Source: Fusobacterium sp.
GTDB taxonomy: Bacteria > Fusobacteriota > Fusobacteriia > Fusobacteriales > Fusobacteriaceae
Direction: 5' to 3'
Length of the DNA: 64,000 nucleotides
Assembly (NCBI RefSeq): GCF_032477075.1
Contig: NZ_JAWDXO010000007.1
Coordinates: 32,572-96,571, forward strand
The position numbers and the translations under genes were made by a program. The notes under the pieces are model-generated. The model worked only from the letters and a program-made list of their open reading frames with translations, ran no database searches and had not been told where the DNA came from. The number at the start of each line of letters is the position of its first letter. The first letter of the stretch is position 1. Below are positions 8,171 through 17,724 of the stretch, in pieces.

Positions 8171-9478
8171 ATGGATTTTTTAGAGAAGCAGTTTAAGCTG
8201 AAAGAACATGGAACAGATGTAAAAACTGAAATATTAGCTGGAGTAACAACTTTTGCTACAATGGCATATGTACTTGCAACTGTACCATCTATGATGGGAG
8301 CTGCAGGATTTAGCAAAGCAGCAGTTCTTACTATGGTTATAATTTTATGTGCTGTGACATCTACTGCAATGGGACTTGTTACTAATAGACCTTTTGTACT
8401 TGGACCTGGACTTGGAAGTGTAGGGGTATATGCTATTACAATGATAGTTGGAGAAGAAATGTCTCCAGCAGTTGCTTCAGGAGTTATTTTCTGGGAGGGA
8501 ATACTTTTTGTTATTATTTCTTTTGTAGGACTTAGAGATATCATTGTAAAACTTATTCCATTAAGTATAAAAATATCTATCAGTGCAGGGATAGGATTAT
8601 TTATATCTTTGCTTGGATTTAAAAATGCTGGAATAATAGTTGCAAATGCAAAGAAAAATGTACTTGGATTTGGAGATCTTACAAGTCCAGCAGCAATTCT
8701 TGCAGTAATAGGTCTTATTATACTTTTAGTTCTTGAAATAAGAAAAATAAATGGAGGAGTAATTCTTGCTATTATACTTACTACTATTATAGGAATTCCT
8801 TTAGGAGTTACAAAAATACCAACTACTATTTTTGCAGCACCAGGAAGTATTTCAGAAATGGCATTTAATATTGATATAATAGGAGCACTAAATATAAAAT
8901 ATATTCCATTTCTATTTGCTCTTTTTATACCTGATTTTTTCTCTACTTTTGGGACTGTTATAGGTGTAGGAGCAAAAGCAGGGCTTTTAGATAAAAATGG
9001 AAATTTACCTGGGATTGAAAAATGTTTTTATGTAGACTCAATATCTACCGTATTGGGAAGCTTTTTCTGTATGCCTTGTATGACTACGTATTTAGAGTCA
9101 GCAAGTGGAGTAGAAGCAGGAGGAAAAACTGGACTGACTTCTTTATCTACATCAGCAGTATTTTTACTTATGTTCCTTATTACACCTTTGGCACTTATGA
9201 TACCAGCAGCAGCTACAGCTCCTACATTGATGCTTATTGGAGTAAAAATGCTGAGTGGAATGAGAAATATAAATTATGATGATGCTACAGAATGTATTCC
9301 AGCGTTTTTATCAGTAGCTTTAACAATATTTACATTTAATGTTGCAAATGGAATATCAGCAGCAATAATAGTTTATGTGATATTAAAAGTAGCAAGTGGA
9401 AGAAGCAAAGAAGTGCCAACAACTATGTATCCATTTGCAGCAGTTCTTTGTTACTACTTCTATACATTGACAATATAG
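8171..9478 (+). CDS. NCS2/AzgA-type adenine (purine) permease
   Basis: 435 residues, highly hydrophobic with a dozen or so membrane segments. AzgA-type features are visible near the N-terminus: 'KTEILAGVTTFATMAYVL', and 'GPGLGSVGVYA' where the family usually has GPGMGLNAYFA. 'DFFSTFGTVIGVG' corresponds to the DxxgTxxG motif, and 'TTYLESASGVEAGGKTGL' to the conserved ESxxGxxxGgrTGL segment. It imports purine bases with a cation. Start ATG 8171 follows AAGGGGGA with a suitable gap; ATG 8144 in frame has no ribosome site. It lies 21 bases before adenine deaminase, which makes adenine the most likely substrate. Confidence 0.9.
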   Translation: MDFLEKQFKLKEHGTDVKTEILAGVTTFATMAYVLATVPSMMGAAGFSKAAVLTMVIILCAVTSTAMGLVTNRPFVLGPGLGSVGVYAITMIVGEEMSPAVASGVIFWEGILFVIISFVGLRDIIVKLIPLSIKISISAGIGLFISLLGFKNAGIIVANAKKNVLGFGDLTSPAAILAVIGLIILLVLEIRKINGGVILAIILTTIIGIPLGVTKIPTTIFAAPGSISEMAFNIDIIGALNIKYIPFLFALFIPDFFSTFGTVIGVGAKAGLLDKNGNLPGIEKCFYVDSISTVLGSFFCMPCMTTYLESASGVEAGGKTGLTSLSTSAVFLLMFLITPLALMIPAAATAPTLMLIGVKMLSGMRNINYDDATECIPAFLSVALTIFTFNVANGISAAIIVYVILKVASGRSKEVPTTMYPFAAVLCYYFYTLTI

Positions 9479-9499
9479 AAAATAAATTAGGAGAAAAGA

Positions 9500-11212
9500 A
9501 TGAAAATAGATTTATTAATCAAAGATGTAAAAATCTACAATTCATATTTAAAAAAATTTAGAGAAGCTAATGTAGCTATTTTAAATAAAAAAATACTTCA
9601 TATAGATATAAAAAAAGAGATAGAATTTGATGCTGAGGAAATTATAGATGGAAAAAATCAGTATATGATACCTGGATTAATAGATATACATATGCATATA
9701 GAAAGTTCTATGATGACACCAGCACCATTTTGTCATCAGCTCGCAAAAAATGGAGTTACAACTATTGTAGCAGAACCTCATGAGATAGCTAATGTTTTTG
9801 GAGCTAGAGGAATATATGCTATGATAGAAGCAGAAAGTAATATAGATACAAGTATATTTTATGGAATTCCAAGCAGTGTTCCATCAACTTCAGAAGAATT
9901 GGAAACAACAGGAGCAATTATAGATTGTGAAGGAATGAAAAAAATTGCTGAAAATCCAAAGGTCATCTGTATAGGAGAAGTAATGAACTATAGAAAAGTT
10001 ATAGTTGATGACACTTTAGAAATATGTAAATTTATAGAGTATGTAAAAAAAGAGAAACCAACATATGCTATAGAGGGTCATTGTCCAAAACTTCTTGATC
10101 TTGAACTTTCAAAATTTTTATATCTTGGAATAAATGGGGATCATACAGAACATACAATGGAGGAATTTAAACAGAGATTTGAAAATGGTATGTTTGTTGA
10201 AATACAAGCAAAGTCCATTGAAAAAGAACTCATAGATTATATTAAGGAAAATAATCTTTATGAGCATTTTTCCTTTGTAACTGATGATGTTATGGCAGAT
10301 ACTTTTCTCAATGAAGGTCATCTTAATGCTGTTATGAAAAAAGCTGTCAGAGAAGGACTTAAAATAGAAGATGCTATATATTCAGCAACTTTTACTCCTG
10401 CTAGAAGAATGCATCTTTTGGATAGAGGAGTTCTAGCTCCTGGAAAAAAAGCAGACTTTTTATTTATAGAAGATTTAGAAAAATTTGAGATAAAAAATAC
10501 TTTTATTGATGGTAAAGAAGTTTATAATTATTTAGAAGAAAAAAAATATATTCCAACTTCTTACAAATTTCCAGAAGATTTTTATAAAAGTGTTCATGTA
10601 AAAAATATTAAAAATGAAGATTTAAAGATTTCAGTACAAAGCAAAGAGAAAGAAGTTATGTGCAGAATTATAGAAGTAAATGATGGAAGTACAAGAACTA
10701 AAGAACTTATCAGAGCTGTTCCTGTGAAAGATGGGTTTCTTGATTGGGAAAATAGTGAATATTGCTTAATAGCTGTTTTTGAAAGATATGGTAAAAATGG
10801 AAATATAGGTTTTGGTTTGGTAACAGGAGATTCTATAAAAGAAGGAGCAACAGCTACTACTTATGCTCATGATCATCATAACTTGATGATAATAGGAAAA
10901 ACTGTCAAAGATATGGTGACAGCTGCTAACAGAATAATTGAAATTCAGGGCGGAATTTGTACTGTGAAAGATGGAAATATTTTAAATGAAGTGAAATTAC
11001 CAGTAGCTGGAATATTATCTGAAAAAAGTGTAGAAGAATTAGGAAAAGAAGTAGAAGAACTAAGAAATGCCATGAAGAATCTTGGCTATAAGCATTATAA
11101 TCCTATAATGTCTCTTTGTACTTTATCTCTTCCAGTGTCACCAGAATTAAAGATAACTGATAAAGGACTTATTGATGTAACAGAGTCAAAAGTTGTAGAT
11201 ATTATAGTATAA
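9500..11212 (+). CDS. ade: adenine deaminase
   Basis: 570 residues, the usual length for Ade. It converts adenine to hypoxanthine and ammonia for purine salvage. Amidohydrolase metal ligands are seen in 'GLIDIHMHIESSMMTP' and 'VAEPHEIANVFG', with a further 'EGHCPKL' and 'DHTEHTMEEF'. The C-terminal Ade-specific domain has 'TYAHDHHNLMIIG' and 'GGICTVKDG'. AGGAG precedes ATG 9500. It is in an operon with the purine permease and is followed by a terminator. Confidence 0.95.
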   Translation: MKIDLLIKDVKIYNSYLKKFREANVAILNKKILHIDIKKEIEFDAEEIIDGKNQYMIPGLIDIHMHIESSMMTPAPFCHQLAKNGVTTIVAEPHEIANVFGARGIYAMIEAESNIDTSIFYGIPSSVPSTSEELETTGAIIDCEGMKKIAENPKVICIGEVMNYRKVIVDDTLEICKFIEYVKKEKPTYAIEGHCPKLLDLELSKFLYLGINGDHTEHTMEEFKQRFENGMFVEIQAKSIEKELIDYIKENNLYEHFSFVTDDVMADTFLNEGHLNAVMKKAVREGLKIEDAIYSATFTPARRMHLLDRGVLAPGKKADFLFIEDLEKFEIKNTFIDGKEVYNYLEEKKYIPTSYKFPEDFYKSVHVKNIKNEDLKISVQSKEKEVMCRIIEVNDGSTRTKELIRAVPVKDGFLDWENSEYCLIAVFERYGKNGNIGFGLVTGDSIKEGATATTYAHDHHNLMIIGKTVKDMVTAANRIIEIQGGICTVKDGNILNEVKLPVAGILSEKSVEELGKEVEELRNAMKNLGYKHYNPIMSLCTLSLPVSPELKITDKGLIDVTESKVVDIIV

Positions 11213-11215
11213 AAT

Positions 11216-11253
11216 AAAAATGGAGATTATCATCATGATTTTCTCCATTTTTT
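11216..11253 (+). terminator. terminator after ade
   Basis: AAAAATGGAGA pairs with TCTCCATTTTT around a 14-base loop, followed by a T run. Confidence 0.8.
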
Positions 11254-11316
11254 AATGTAATTAAAAAATACAAAAGTTCACTATTTCATGAAATTAAAAA
11301 AAATGCTGTATAACTA

Positions 11317-11345
11317 TTGACAAATTACTTCTAAAAGGGTAATAA
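11317..11345 (+). promoter_or_regulatory. promoter of the CARF gene
   Basis: Perfect TTGACA, 17-base spacer, TAATAA. It sits 38 bases before the chosen start, so the gene has its own promoter. Confidence 0.65.
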
Positions 11346-11382
11346 ATTAGATAGAAAAACATTCAGAATGGAGGAACATATA

Positions 11383-12471
11383 ATGGATAACATTATTATG
11401 ACTGTTGGGACCAGTCTCGTAGAAAATTATATAGCCAACAATCCCAAAAAAGAAAATATAACTAAAGAGGATATACTTGAGTATTACGAAAAAGAAAATA
11501 TAGAAGATTTTAGAGATAGAAGATACGGAGCTGAGATAATAGCACTTGAAAATCTTACAGAGAAAAAAATATTTTCTGGAAAAAGAATATTTTTAATAAT
11601 TCATGATACTGTAAATGGAAAGTTGGCTGGAGAAGTTCTTGAAGAATTTATACTTAAAAAAAATATAGCAAAAGTTGTAGAGAAAAGAATTATTCATAAC
11701 TTAAACAAAAGAAATCATAAGGAATTTAAAACTATTGGACTTAAAGGACTTACAGAAGAGATAAGCAATATAGTTAATAAGATAGGAAACAGCTTAAATA
11801 TATGTGTGTGTACAGTAGGAGGATATAAAGCTGAGATATTTCTTGTAGGACTCATGGCACAGCTTTTACACTTAAAGTCATATTTTATGTTTGATGAATT
11901 CAATGAAGTAACAGAAATATCACCTTTACCAATGAAGATAGATTACGATTTTTATTTAGAAAATAAAGAATTCTTTAAATTGTTAGACAAGAAACAAAAA
12001 GTTAAGGAATCTGAAATAAAAGAGATTCTCAATGGAAATCCTCATTTAAAAAATTTTATAGAATTTGATGAAGAAAATGGAGAGAAATATGCTGAATTTT
12101 CTGCAATGGGAGAATTCTATATGAAAAGAATGACATCAACAAGTAATCTTCCTTTAAGTACAAGCAAATATTCGCCAGCAGATAAAGAAATGGAAGGAAG
12201 TATACAAATAACAGAGGAATTAGAAAATATAGCTAATTCATTAAAATCTTCTCCATATGTAGAAAAACTAAAAGTTGTATACTATAACCCTGATAGAAAT
12301 ATAGCATTTTCTAAATTTTCACTAGCTCAAAATTACCATGAACAGATGATAGTGAGTTTAGAGTATAAGTGTAAAAAAGGAGTTGCAGGAATAGATTTGT
12401 ATACAGTAAGTGGAACAGAAAAAGTTATGAAATCATTACTTGCTTATTTTAATGAAAATTTTTTAGATTAA
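11383..12471 (+). CDS. CARF-domain protein (APE2256 family) with RelE-like C-terminal domain
   Basis: 362 residues. The first ~185 match the APE2256-type CRISPR-associated Rossmann fold: 'IIMTVGTSLVENY', 'LIIHDTVNGKLAGEVL', 'CVCTVGGYKAEIF' (the ligand-binding TGGyK loop), and 'EFNEVTEISPLPMKIDYDF'. A short winged-helix-like segment (FIEFDEENGEKYAEFSAMGE) follows at about 225-250. The last ~85 residues ('SPYVEKLKVVYYN'...'GIDLYTVSGTEKVMKSLL') resemble the RelE-type tail of CARF-RelE proteins such as Cami1. Those are activated by cyclic oligoadenylate from type III CRISPR systems and cut mRNA. No cas gene or repeat array lies in this window. Start ATG 11383 follows GGAGG; the in-frame ATG 11368 overlaps that site. 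The effector-domain call is weaker than the CARF call. Confidence 0.75.
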   Translation: MDNIIMTVGTSLVENYIANNPKKENITKEDILEYYEKENIEDFRDRRYGAEIIALENLTEKKIFSGKRIFLIIHDTVNGKLAGEVLEEFILKKNIAKVVEKRIIHNLNKRNHKEFKTIGLKGLTEEISNIVNKIGNSLNICVCTVGGYKAEIFLVGLMAQLLHLKSYFMFDEFNEVTEISPLPMKIDYDFYLENKEFFKLLDKKQKVKESEIKEILNGNPHLKNFIEFDEENGEKYAEFSAMGEFYMKRMTSTSNLPLSTSKYSPADKEMEGSIQITEELENIANSLKSSPYVEKLKVVYYNPDRNIAFSKFSLAQNYHEQMIVSLEYKCKKGVAGIDLYTVSGTEKVMKSLLAYFNENFLD

Positions 12472-12496
12472 TAATATTAATATATTGATTATATAG

Positions 12497-12521
12497 GGGC
12501 TGATATAGATCAGCCTTTTTA
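12497..12521 (+). terminator. terminator after the CARF gene
   Basis: GGCTGAT-ATAG-ATCAGCC perfect stem followed by TTTTT. Confidence 0.88.
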
Positions 12522-12640
12522 TAATTTATAAAATATAGTATAATAATATAGAAGGACATTTTGAAAATAATTAATATTCAATTAAATTCAAAAGAAAAAT
12601 ATGGTATTATTTACATAGAAATTTAAAAGAGGTGGACATA

Positions 12641-13222
12641 ATGATTGTTGGTCTGACAGGTGGAATAGCAAGTGGAAAGTCTACAGTAAGTAATTTTTTT
12701 AAGGAATTAGGATTGGAAGTGTTAGACGCTGATGAAATAGTAAAGGAAGTCAGCCAAAAAAAAGACACTATAAATAAAATAGTGAGAGTTTTTGGAAAAG
12801 ATATTCTTGATAATAAAGGGAAAATAATAAGAGAAAAATTAAGAGTAAAAGCTTTTGAAAATAAAGAGTTATTAAATAAATTAAATGGGATAATCCATCC
12901 ACAAGTAATAGAAATATTTGTAAAAAAGAAAAAAGAAATTTCTGAAAGTTCCATTGTTATTTTTGATATTCCACTTTTATATGAAGCTGAAATGGAAAAT
13001 TTATGTGATAAAATAGTTGTAGTATATATTAAAAAAGAATTACAGATAGAAAGAGTAATAGAAAGAGATAAAAACATCAGAGAATTAGCAGAAAAAATAA
13101 TAAATGCTCAGATGTCATTGGAGGAAAAAGCAAAGAGAGCAGATATTGTGATAAATAATAATGGTACATTAGAAGATTTAAAAAATCAGGTAGATGTGGT
13201 ATACTGTAATCTGCAAAAATAA
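12641..13222 (+). CDS. coaE: dephospho-CoA kinase
   Basis: 193 residues. It phosphorylates dephospho-CoA in the last step of CoA synthesis. The P-loop 'GLTGGIASGKSTV' is at the N-terminus, followed by 'DADEIVKEV' and 'FDIPLLYEA', all typical of CoaE. AAAGAGGTGG precedes ATG 12641; a GTG at 12632 is in frame but lies inside the ribosome site. It is the first gene of a run of closely spaced housekeeping genes. Confidence 0.95.
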   Translation: MIVGLTGGIASGKSTVSNFFKELGLEVLDADEIVKEVSQKKDTINKIVRVFGKDILDNKGKIIREKLRVKAFENKELLNKLNGIIHPQVIEIFVKKKKEISESSIVIFDIPLLYEAEMENLCDKIVVVYIKKELQIERVIERDKNIRELAEKIINAQMSLEEKAKRADIVINNNGTLEDLKNQVDVVYCNLQK

Positions 13223-13239
13223 AAAATGTGAGGTAAATT

Positions 13240-15402
13240 ATGAAAATAGTAGCTCCAGCAGGAAATATGGAGAGATTTTATGCTGCTGTAAAAGCAGGAG
13301 CCCAAGAAATATATATGGGACTAAAAGGATTTGGAGCAAGAAGAAATGCTGAAAATTTTACACTGGCGGAATACAAAGAAGCTCTTGATTATGCTCATAA
13401 AAGAGGAGTGAAAATATTTCTTACACTTAATACAATAATGATGGAAAAAGAAATGGATTTTCTTTATGAAAATTTGAAAGTTCTTTATGAACATGGACTT
13501 GATGCAGTTATTGTTCAAGATTTAGGATATTTTAGATATATGAAAGAAAATTTTCCAGATATGGAATATCATGGAAGCACTCAGATGACAGTGGGGAATC
13601 ATATAGAAGCTGAGTATCTAAGAAAAATAGGATTTAAAAGGGTAGTTCTTCCTAGAGAAATGACATTTGAAGAGATAAAAAAAATTAGAGAAAATACGAG
13701 TATAGAATTGGAAATATTTGTATCAGGAGCATTATGTATATGTTATTCTGGAAACTGTTATATGAGTAGTTTTATAGGAAGCAGAAGTGGGAACAGAGGT
13801 ATGTGTGCACAGCCTTGCAGAAAAGAATATACTGATAGTAAGGGAAATAAAGGATATTTTTTAAGCCCCAAAGATCAATTATTGGGATATGATGAGATTC
13901 AAAAGTTAAAAAAAATAGGAATAGAAAGTATAAAAATAGAAGGAAGGATGAAAGATCCTAATTATGTATTTGAAACTGTTGAATATTACTACCAAATGAT
14001 AACTGAGAAAAAAATAGAAGAAAGAGTATCTAAGATATTTAATAGAGGTTACAGTAAAGGATATTTTCATGGTGCTGACTCATCTCTTATCAATAAAAAT
14101 TATTCATATAATTTAGGTAGAGAAATAGGATCGATATTTGGAAAAGAATTAAAACTTAAAGATAGGGTTGTTCTAGGAGATGGAATAATATATCTGTCTA
14201 AAGATTTTGAAAAACTTGGTGGTGGATATTTGAATAAAATAGAAGTAAAAGGTTCAAAAGAAGTGAGAAAAACAGCTGAATTTGGAGAAACTATTTTTTT
14301 AAAAGATGCACCAAGAGGAAGTAAATATGTATTCAGAAGTTTTGCTAAAGAAGTAAATGATGATATTGAAAGTAAACTGAAAAAATATGACCAAAAGCTT
14401 AATATAACAGGAAAATTTTTAGGAGATTTTGGAAAAAAACCTCTCTTAATACTGGAAGCTATAAATAATCATGGAAAAAAGATAAAAGTTGAAAAATTTG
14501 GAGAAAATGAAATTGAGGCAGCAGCTAAAAGAGCTGTAACAGCGGAAGAAATAATAGAAAAATTAAAAGAAACTGGTGATACTTCATTTAATATAACTAA
14601 TATTGATTGTCGTATATCAGAGGGAATATTTCTTCCTGTATCTGTAATAAAATCTTTAAGGAGATCTGCATCAATGGAGTTAGAAGAACTTATCATAGAG
14701 AGCTATAGAAGAAAAGCAGAAAATAAATATCAACTTCCTTATGAAGAAGATATGGAAAGAGAAGTTATTTTATCTGCAATAGTATCAAATACTGCACAAG
14801 AAAAAGCAGTAAAAGAATATGGAATAGAAAAAATATATAAAAGAGGATATGATATTGCTAGAGAAGAAATGTTAAATGAGCAGGATATAGGTAGCAAACT
14901 TGCTGCTAATCTTTATCAGCTTATAGAGAATAAAAATAATGATGTAACTATAAATTGGAATTTGAATATATCCAATAGATATACCATTGAAGAATTGGCG
15001 AAATTAAGAAAGGCTGAAACTGTAATACTTTCCCCAGAAATAAGTTTTGAAAAAATAAAGGAAATAGGGAAGACAAGCTTAAAAAAAGCTATATTAGGAT
15101 ATTCAAAATTAAAAGGAATGTATGTTGAAATTTCACTTTTTAATAAAAATAAAGAAATAATAGAAAATAGTGAAGGAGATAGATTTACTGTTGTACAGAA
15201 TATTATGGGAAATAGTGAAATATTTTTTGAAAGACCTTTAAATATTCTGAATGATATGAGTAAAATGAAGAAACTGCATATAGATGAAATCGTTATAGAG
15301 TTTACTATTGAAACACCAGAAGAGGTTGGAGAAGTTCTTAATAACATGAGATTAAGAACAGGAATATATAGAGCATTTAACTATGAAAGAGGGGTGTATT
15401 AA
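13240..15402 (+). CDS. U32 family protein, RlhA-like (rRNA hydroxylation) with DUF3656-type extension
   Basis: 720 residues. The N-terminal barrel starts 'MKIVAPAGNMERFYAAVKAG'. The U32 signature region contains 'EIFVSGALCICYSGNCYMSS', then 'GNRGMCAQPCRKEY' (four-cysteine cluster), and 'SIKIEGRMKDPNYV'. 'FNRGYSKGYF' follows at about 268. The C-terminal ~350 residues resemble the DUF3656 extension of RlhA, which in E. coli takes part in hydroxylating 23S rRNA C2501. Despite the old 'collagenase' label, RNA modification is the better guess for this long form. It begins 17 bases after coaE. Confidence 0.85.
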   Translation: MKIVAPAGNMERFYAAVKAGAQEIYMGLKGFGARRNAENFTLAEYKEALDYAHKRGVKIFLTLNTIMMEKEMDFLYENLKVLYEHGLDAVIVQDLGYFRYMKENFPDMEYHGSTQMTVGNHIEAEYLRKIGFKRVVLPREMTFEEIKKIRENTSIELEIFVSGALCICYSGNCYMSSFIGSRSGNRGMCAQPCRKEYTDSKGNKGYFLSPKDQLLGYDEIQKLKKIGIESIKIEGRMKDPNYVFETVEYYYQMITEKKIEERVSKIFNRGYSKGYFHGADSSLINKNYSYNLGREIGSIFGKELKLKDRVVLGDGIIYLSKDFEKLGGGYLNKIEVKGSKEVRKTAEFGETIFLKDAPRGSKYVFRSFAKEVNDDIESKLKKYDQKLNITGKFLGDFGKKPLLILEAINNHGKKIKVEKFGENEIEAAAKRAVTAEEIIEKLKETGDTSFNITNIDCRISEGIFLPVSVIKSLRRSASMELEELIIESYRRKAENKYQLPYEEDMEREVILSAIVSNTAQEKAVKEYGIEKIYKRGYDIAREEMLNEQDIGSKLAANLYQLIENKNNDVTINWNLNISNRYTIEELAKLRKAETVILSPEISFEKIKEIGKTSLKKAILGYSKLKGMYVEISLFNKNKEIIENSEGDRFTVVQNIMGNSEIFFERPLNILNDMSKMKKLHIDEIVIEFTIETPEEVGEVLNNMRLRTGIYRAFNYERGVY

Positions 15403-15406
15403 TTTT

Positions 15407-15910
15407 ATGAATAAAAATAAGAAATGGGTAAGGGATTTAGGAACATGGTTTGGACTTGGAGATATACCTAAAGCACCTGGAACATTTGGAACATTAGGTG
15501 GAGTACCAGTATTTATGCTTCTTTCTTATATAAGAAAGTTTTTTCCAAATAATATGGTATATAATTCTTTTTATTTTATGTTCTTAATAACTTTTTTTGC
15601 AGTAGCAGTTTATATCAGCGACATATGTGAAAGGGAAATATTTAAAAAGAAAGATCCTCAAAATGTAGTTATAGATGAAGTGCTGGGATATTTAACTACT
15701 CTTTTTCTTATAAATCCAGTAGGAGTATCTCAAAATATAAAAGCTATGGTTATTGGGTTTGTTATATTTAGGTTTTTTGATATAACAAAATTAGGTCCTA
15801 TTGATAAATCACAGCATTTTGGAAGAGGTATAGGTGTGGTACTTGATGATTTTTTGGCTGGTATAATTGGAAATTTTTTAATGGTATGTATCTGGAGTAT
15901 ATTTTTTTAA
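15407..15910 (+). CDS. pgpA: phosphatidylglycerophosphatase A
   Basis: 167 residues. It removes phosphate from phosphatidylglycerol phosphate in membrane lipid synthesis. PgpA motifs seen: 'GTWFGLGDIPKAPGTFGTL', 'VIDEVLGYL', and 'FRFFDITKLGPIDKSQ'. Several hydrophobic helices are present. ATG 15407 is preceded by AGAGGGG located in the end of the U32 gene; an in-frame ATG at 15383 would overlap that gene and has no clear ribosome site. Confidence 0.93.
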   Translation: MNKNKKWVRDLGTWFGLGDIPKAPGTFGTLGGVPVFMLLSYIRKFFPNNMVYNSFYFMFLITFFAVAVYISDICEREIFKKKDPQNVVIDEVLGYLTTLFLINPVGVSQNIKAMVIGFVIFRFFDITKLGPIDKSQHFGRGIGVVLDDFLAGIIGNFLMVCIWSIFF

Positions 15911-15928
15911 AAACAGGGGGCATTGTAA

Positions 15929-17143
15929 ATGAAAGCAGGATTGATTCTTGTAGGTACTGAACTTTTAAATGGGGGAATGCTGGATACTAACAGTCTCTAT
16001 ATAGCAGAAGAATTGAATAAATATGGAATAGAAATAGAATTTAAAGTAACAATCAGAGATTTTATGGATGAAATAATAAAAACTGTAGATTATGGGAAGA
16101 GGAATGTGGATCTTATTATAATGTCAGGAGGTCTTGGTCCCACAATAGATGATATAACAAAGGAAGCTATAGCAAAATATCTGAACAGACCACTTATAGT
16201 TGAAGAAAATGAATTGAATGAATTAAAGGAGAAGTTTGAAAGAGCCAAGATAAATTTTGTAGATGTAAATGTAAAAGAAGTTGAAAAACCAAAAGGAGCT
16301 ATAAGCTTTAGAAATGATGCAGGTATGGCTCCAGCAATATATATAGATGGAATTGCAGCGTTTCCAGGAGTTCCTAAGGAACTCTACAATATGCTTCCCA
16401 AATTTTTAAAATGGTATAGTAAAGAAAAAAATATTAATGCTGATGGAATTTATATAAGAGATATACTTACTTTTGGACTAGCAGAATCTCTTTTAAATCA
16501 GGAAATAAGAGATTTTTTTATAGAAGATGGAATATACTATGAATTTCTTGTAAAGAATTATGGAACAATAGTGAGACTTCAAAGTAAGGAGAGTAATAAA
16601 AATAAAGTAGAAAAAATAGTGGAAAAGATATATAATAAAATAGGTAATTATGTATTTGGTGAAAATGCAGACAGATTAGAGAAGAAAGTAGTGGAACTTG
16701 TAAAAAAACTTGGAATGAATATTTCAACAGCAGAATCATGTACAGGTGGTATGATTGCCAGTCGTTTAATAGATGTACCAGGAGTCTCTGAAGTATTCAA
16801 AGAAGGAATAGTTTCATATAGTAATAATGCTAAGACGAAAAGACTTGGAGTAAAAAAAGAAACATTGGAAAAATATGGAGCAGTAAGTGAAGAAACTGCT
16901 AGGGAGATGGTCATGGGACTTGATTCTGATATAGCTATTGCTACTACAGGAATAGCAGGCCCAGATGGTGGAACACCTGAAAAACCTGTTGGACTTGTCT
17001 ATATAGGAATAAGAGTTAAAGATGATATCTATATAGAAAAAAGATTTTTCAATGGAGATAGAATGAAAATCAGAGAAAGAGCAGTTTCTCAAAGTCTTTT
17101 TAGTCTGATAAAAATATTAGATAAAGGAGAGTATGATGAGTAG
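15929..17143 (+). CDS. cinA: CinA: ADP-ribose pyrophosphatase / NMN deamidase
   Basis: 404 residues, full two-domain form. The N-terminal molybdopterin-binding-like domain has 'LILVGTELLNGGMLDTNS' and 'MSGGLGPTIDDITKEA'. The C-terminal PncC amidase domain has 'STAESCTGGMIASRL' and 'TTGIAGPDGGTPEKPVG'. It acts in pyridine-nucleotide salvage. A ribosome site (AGGGGG) lies upstream, and the 3' end overlaps the next gene by a few bases, suggesting coupled translation. Confidence 0.94.
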   Translation: MKAGLILVGTELLNGGMLDTNSLYIAEELNKYGIEIEFKVTIRDFMDEIIKTVDYGKRNVDLIIMSGGLGPTIDDITKEAIAKYLNRPLIVEENELNELKEKFERAKINFVDVNVKEVEKPKGAISFRNDAGMAPAIYIDGIAAFPGVPKELYNMLPKFLKWYSKEKNINADGIYIRDILTFGLAESLLNQEIRDFFIEDGIYYEFLVKNYGTIVRLQSKESNKNKVEKIVEKIYNKIGNYVFGENADRLEKKVVELVKKLGMNISTAESCTGGMIASRLIDVPGVSEVFKEGIVSYSNNAKTKRLGVKKETLEKYGAVSEETAREMVMGLDSDIAIATTGIAGPDGGTPEKPVGLVYIGIRVKDDIYIEKRFFNGDRMKIRERAVSQSLFSLIKILDKGEYDE

Positions 17144-17687
17144 TATAGGAGAAAGAATAAAGAAAAGTAGAAACGAGAGAGGACTTTCTTTAAGAGAGTT
17201 AGCTTCCAAAGTGGACTTATCTGCTAGCTTTTTATCTCAAATAGAGCAGGGAAAAGCTTCTCCTTCCATTGAAAATTTAAAAAAAATAGCTAATTCATTA
17301 GATGTAAAAGTAAGCTATCTTATTGAAGATGAAGAAGAAGCTAGAAATATGGAAGTTGTTAAAAAAGATGAGAGAAAATATATAGAAAGTATAGATTCAA
17401 ACACTAAAATGGCTCTTCTTACAACATCAAATATTGATAAGACAATGGAACCTATTCTTTATGAAATAGGTCCAAATGGAGAAAGTGGAAGAAGTTTCTA
17501 TACTCATAATGGAGAAGAGTTCATCTTTATTATTGAAGGAAAACTGGATGTATATATAGATGAGACTGTATATAGTTTAAATGAGGGAGATAGCCTGTAT
17601 TTTAAATCTAGTCAGAAGCACAGATTTAAAAATACCACTGACAAACTTACAAAGGCTATATGGGTTGTAAATCCTCCAACATTTTAA
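17136..17687 (+). CDS. XRE-family regulator with cupin domain
   Basis: 183 residues. The N-terminal helix-turn-helix (about 5-60) reads 'IGERIKKSRNERGLSLREL' and 'SFLSQIEQGKASPS'. The C-terminal cupin (about 105-180) has 'HNGEEFIFIIEGKLDVYI' and 'GDSLYFKSSQKHRFKN'. This layout (PuuR-like) usually couples small-molecule sensing to repression. There are two adjacent ATGs, 17133 and 17136; the second has a better gap to AAGGAG. The target is unknown, and neighbours suggest no specific pathway. Confidence 0.88.
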   Translation: MSSIGERIKKSRNERGLSLRELASKVDLSASFLSQIEQGKASPSIENLKKIANSLDVKVSYLIEDEEEARNMEVVKKDERKYIESIDSNTKMALLTTSNIDKTMEPILYEIGPNGESGRSFYTHNGEEFIFIIEGKLDVYIDETVYSLNEGDSLYFKSSQKHRFKNTTDKLTKAIWVVNPPTF

Positions 17688-17724
17688 TAGAAAATAAAAA
17701 GAAGATTTCGGAGGTAAATTACAT

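Noticed and set aside
8137..8544. Minus-strand open frame over the start of the purine permease
   Set aside because: Shadow frame with proline/threonine-rich composition and no start signals.
11383..12471. Nearby CRISPR array or cas genes to go with the CARF protein
   Set aside because: No regularly spaced repeats and no cas-like proteins were found anywhere in the window.
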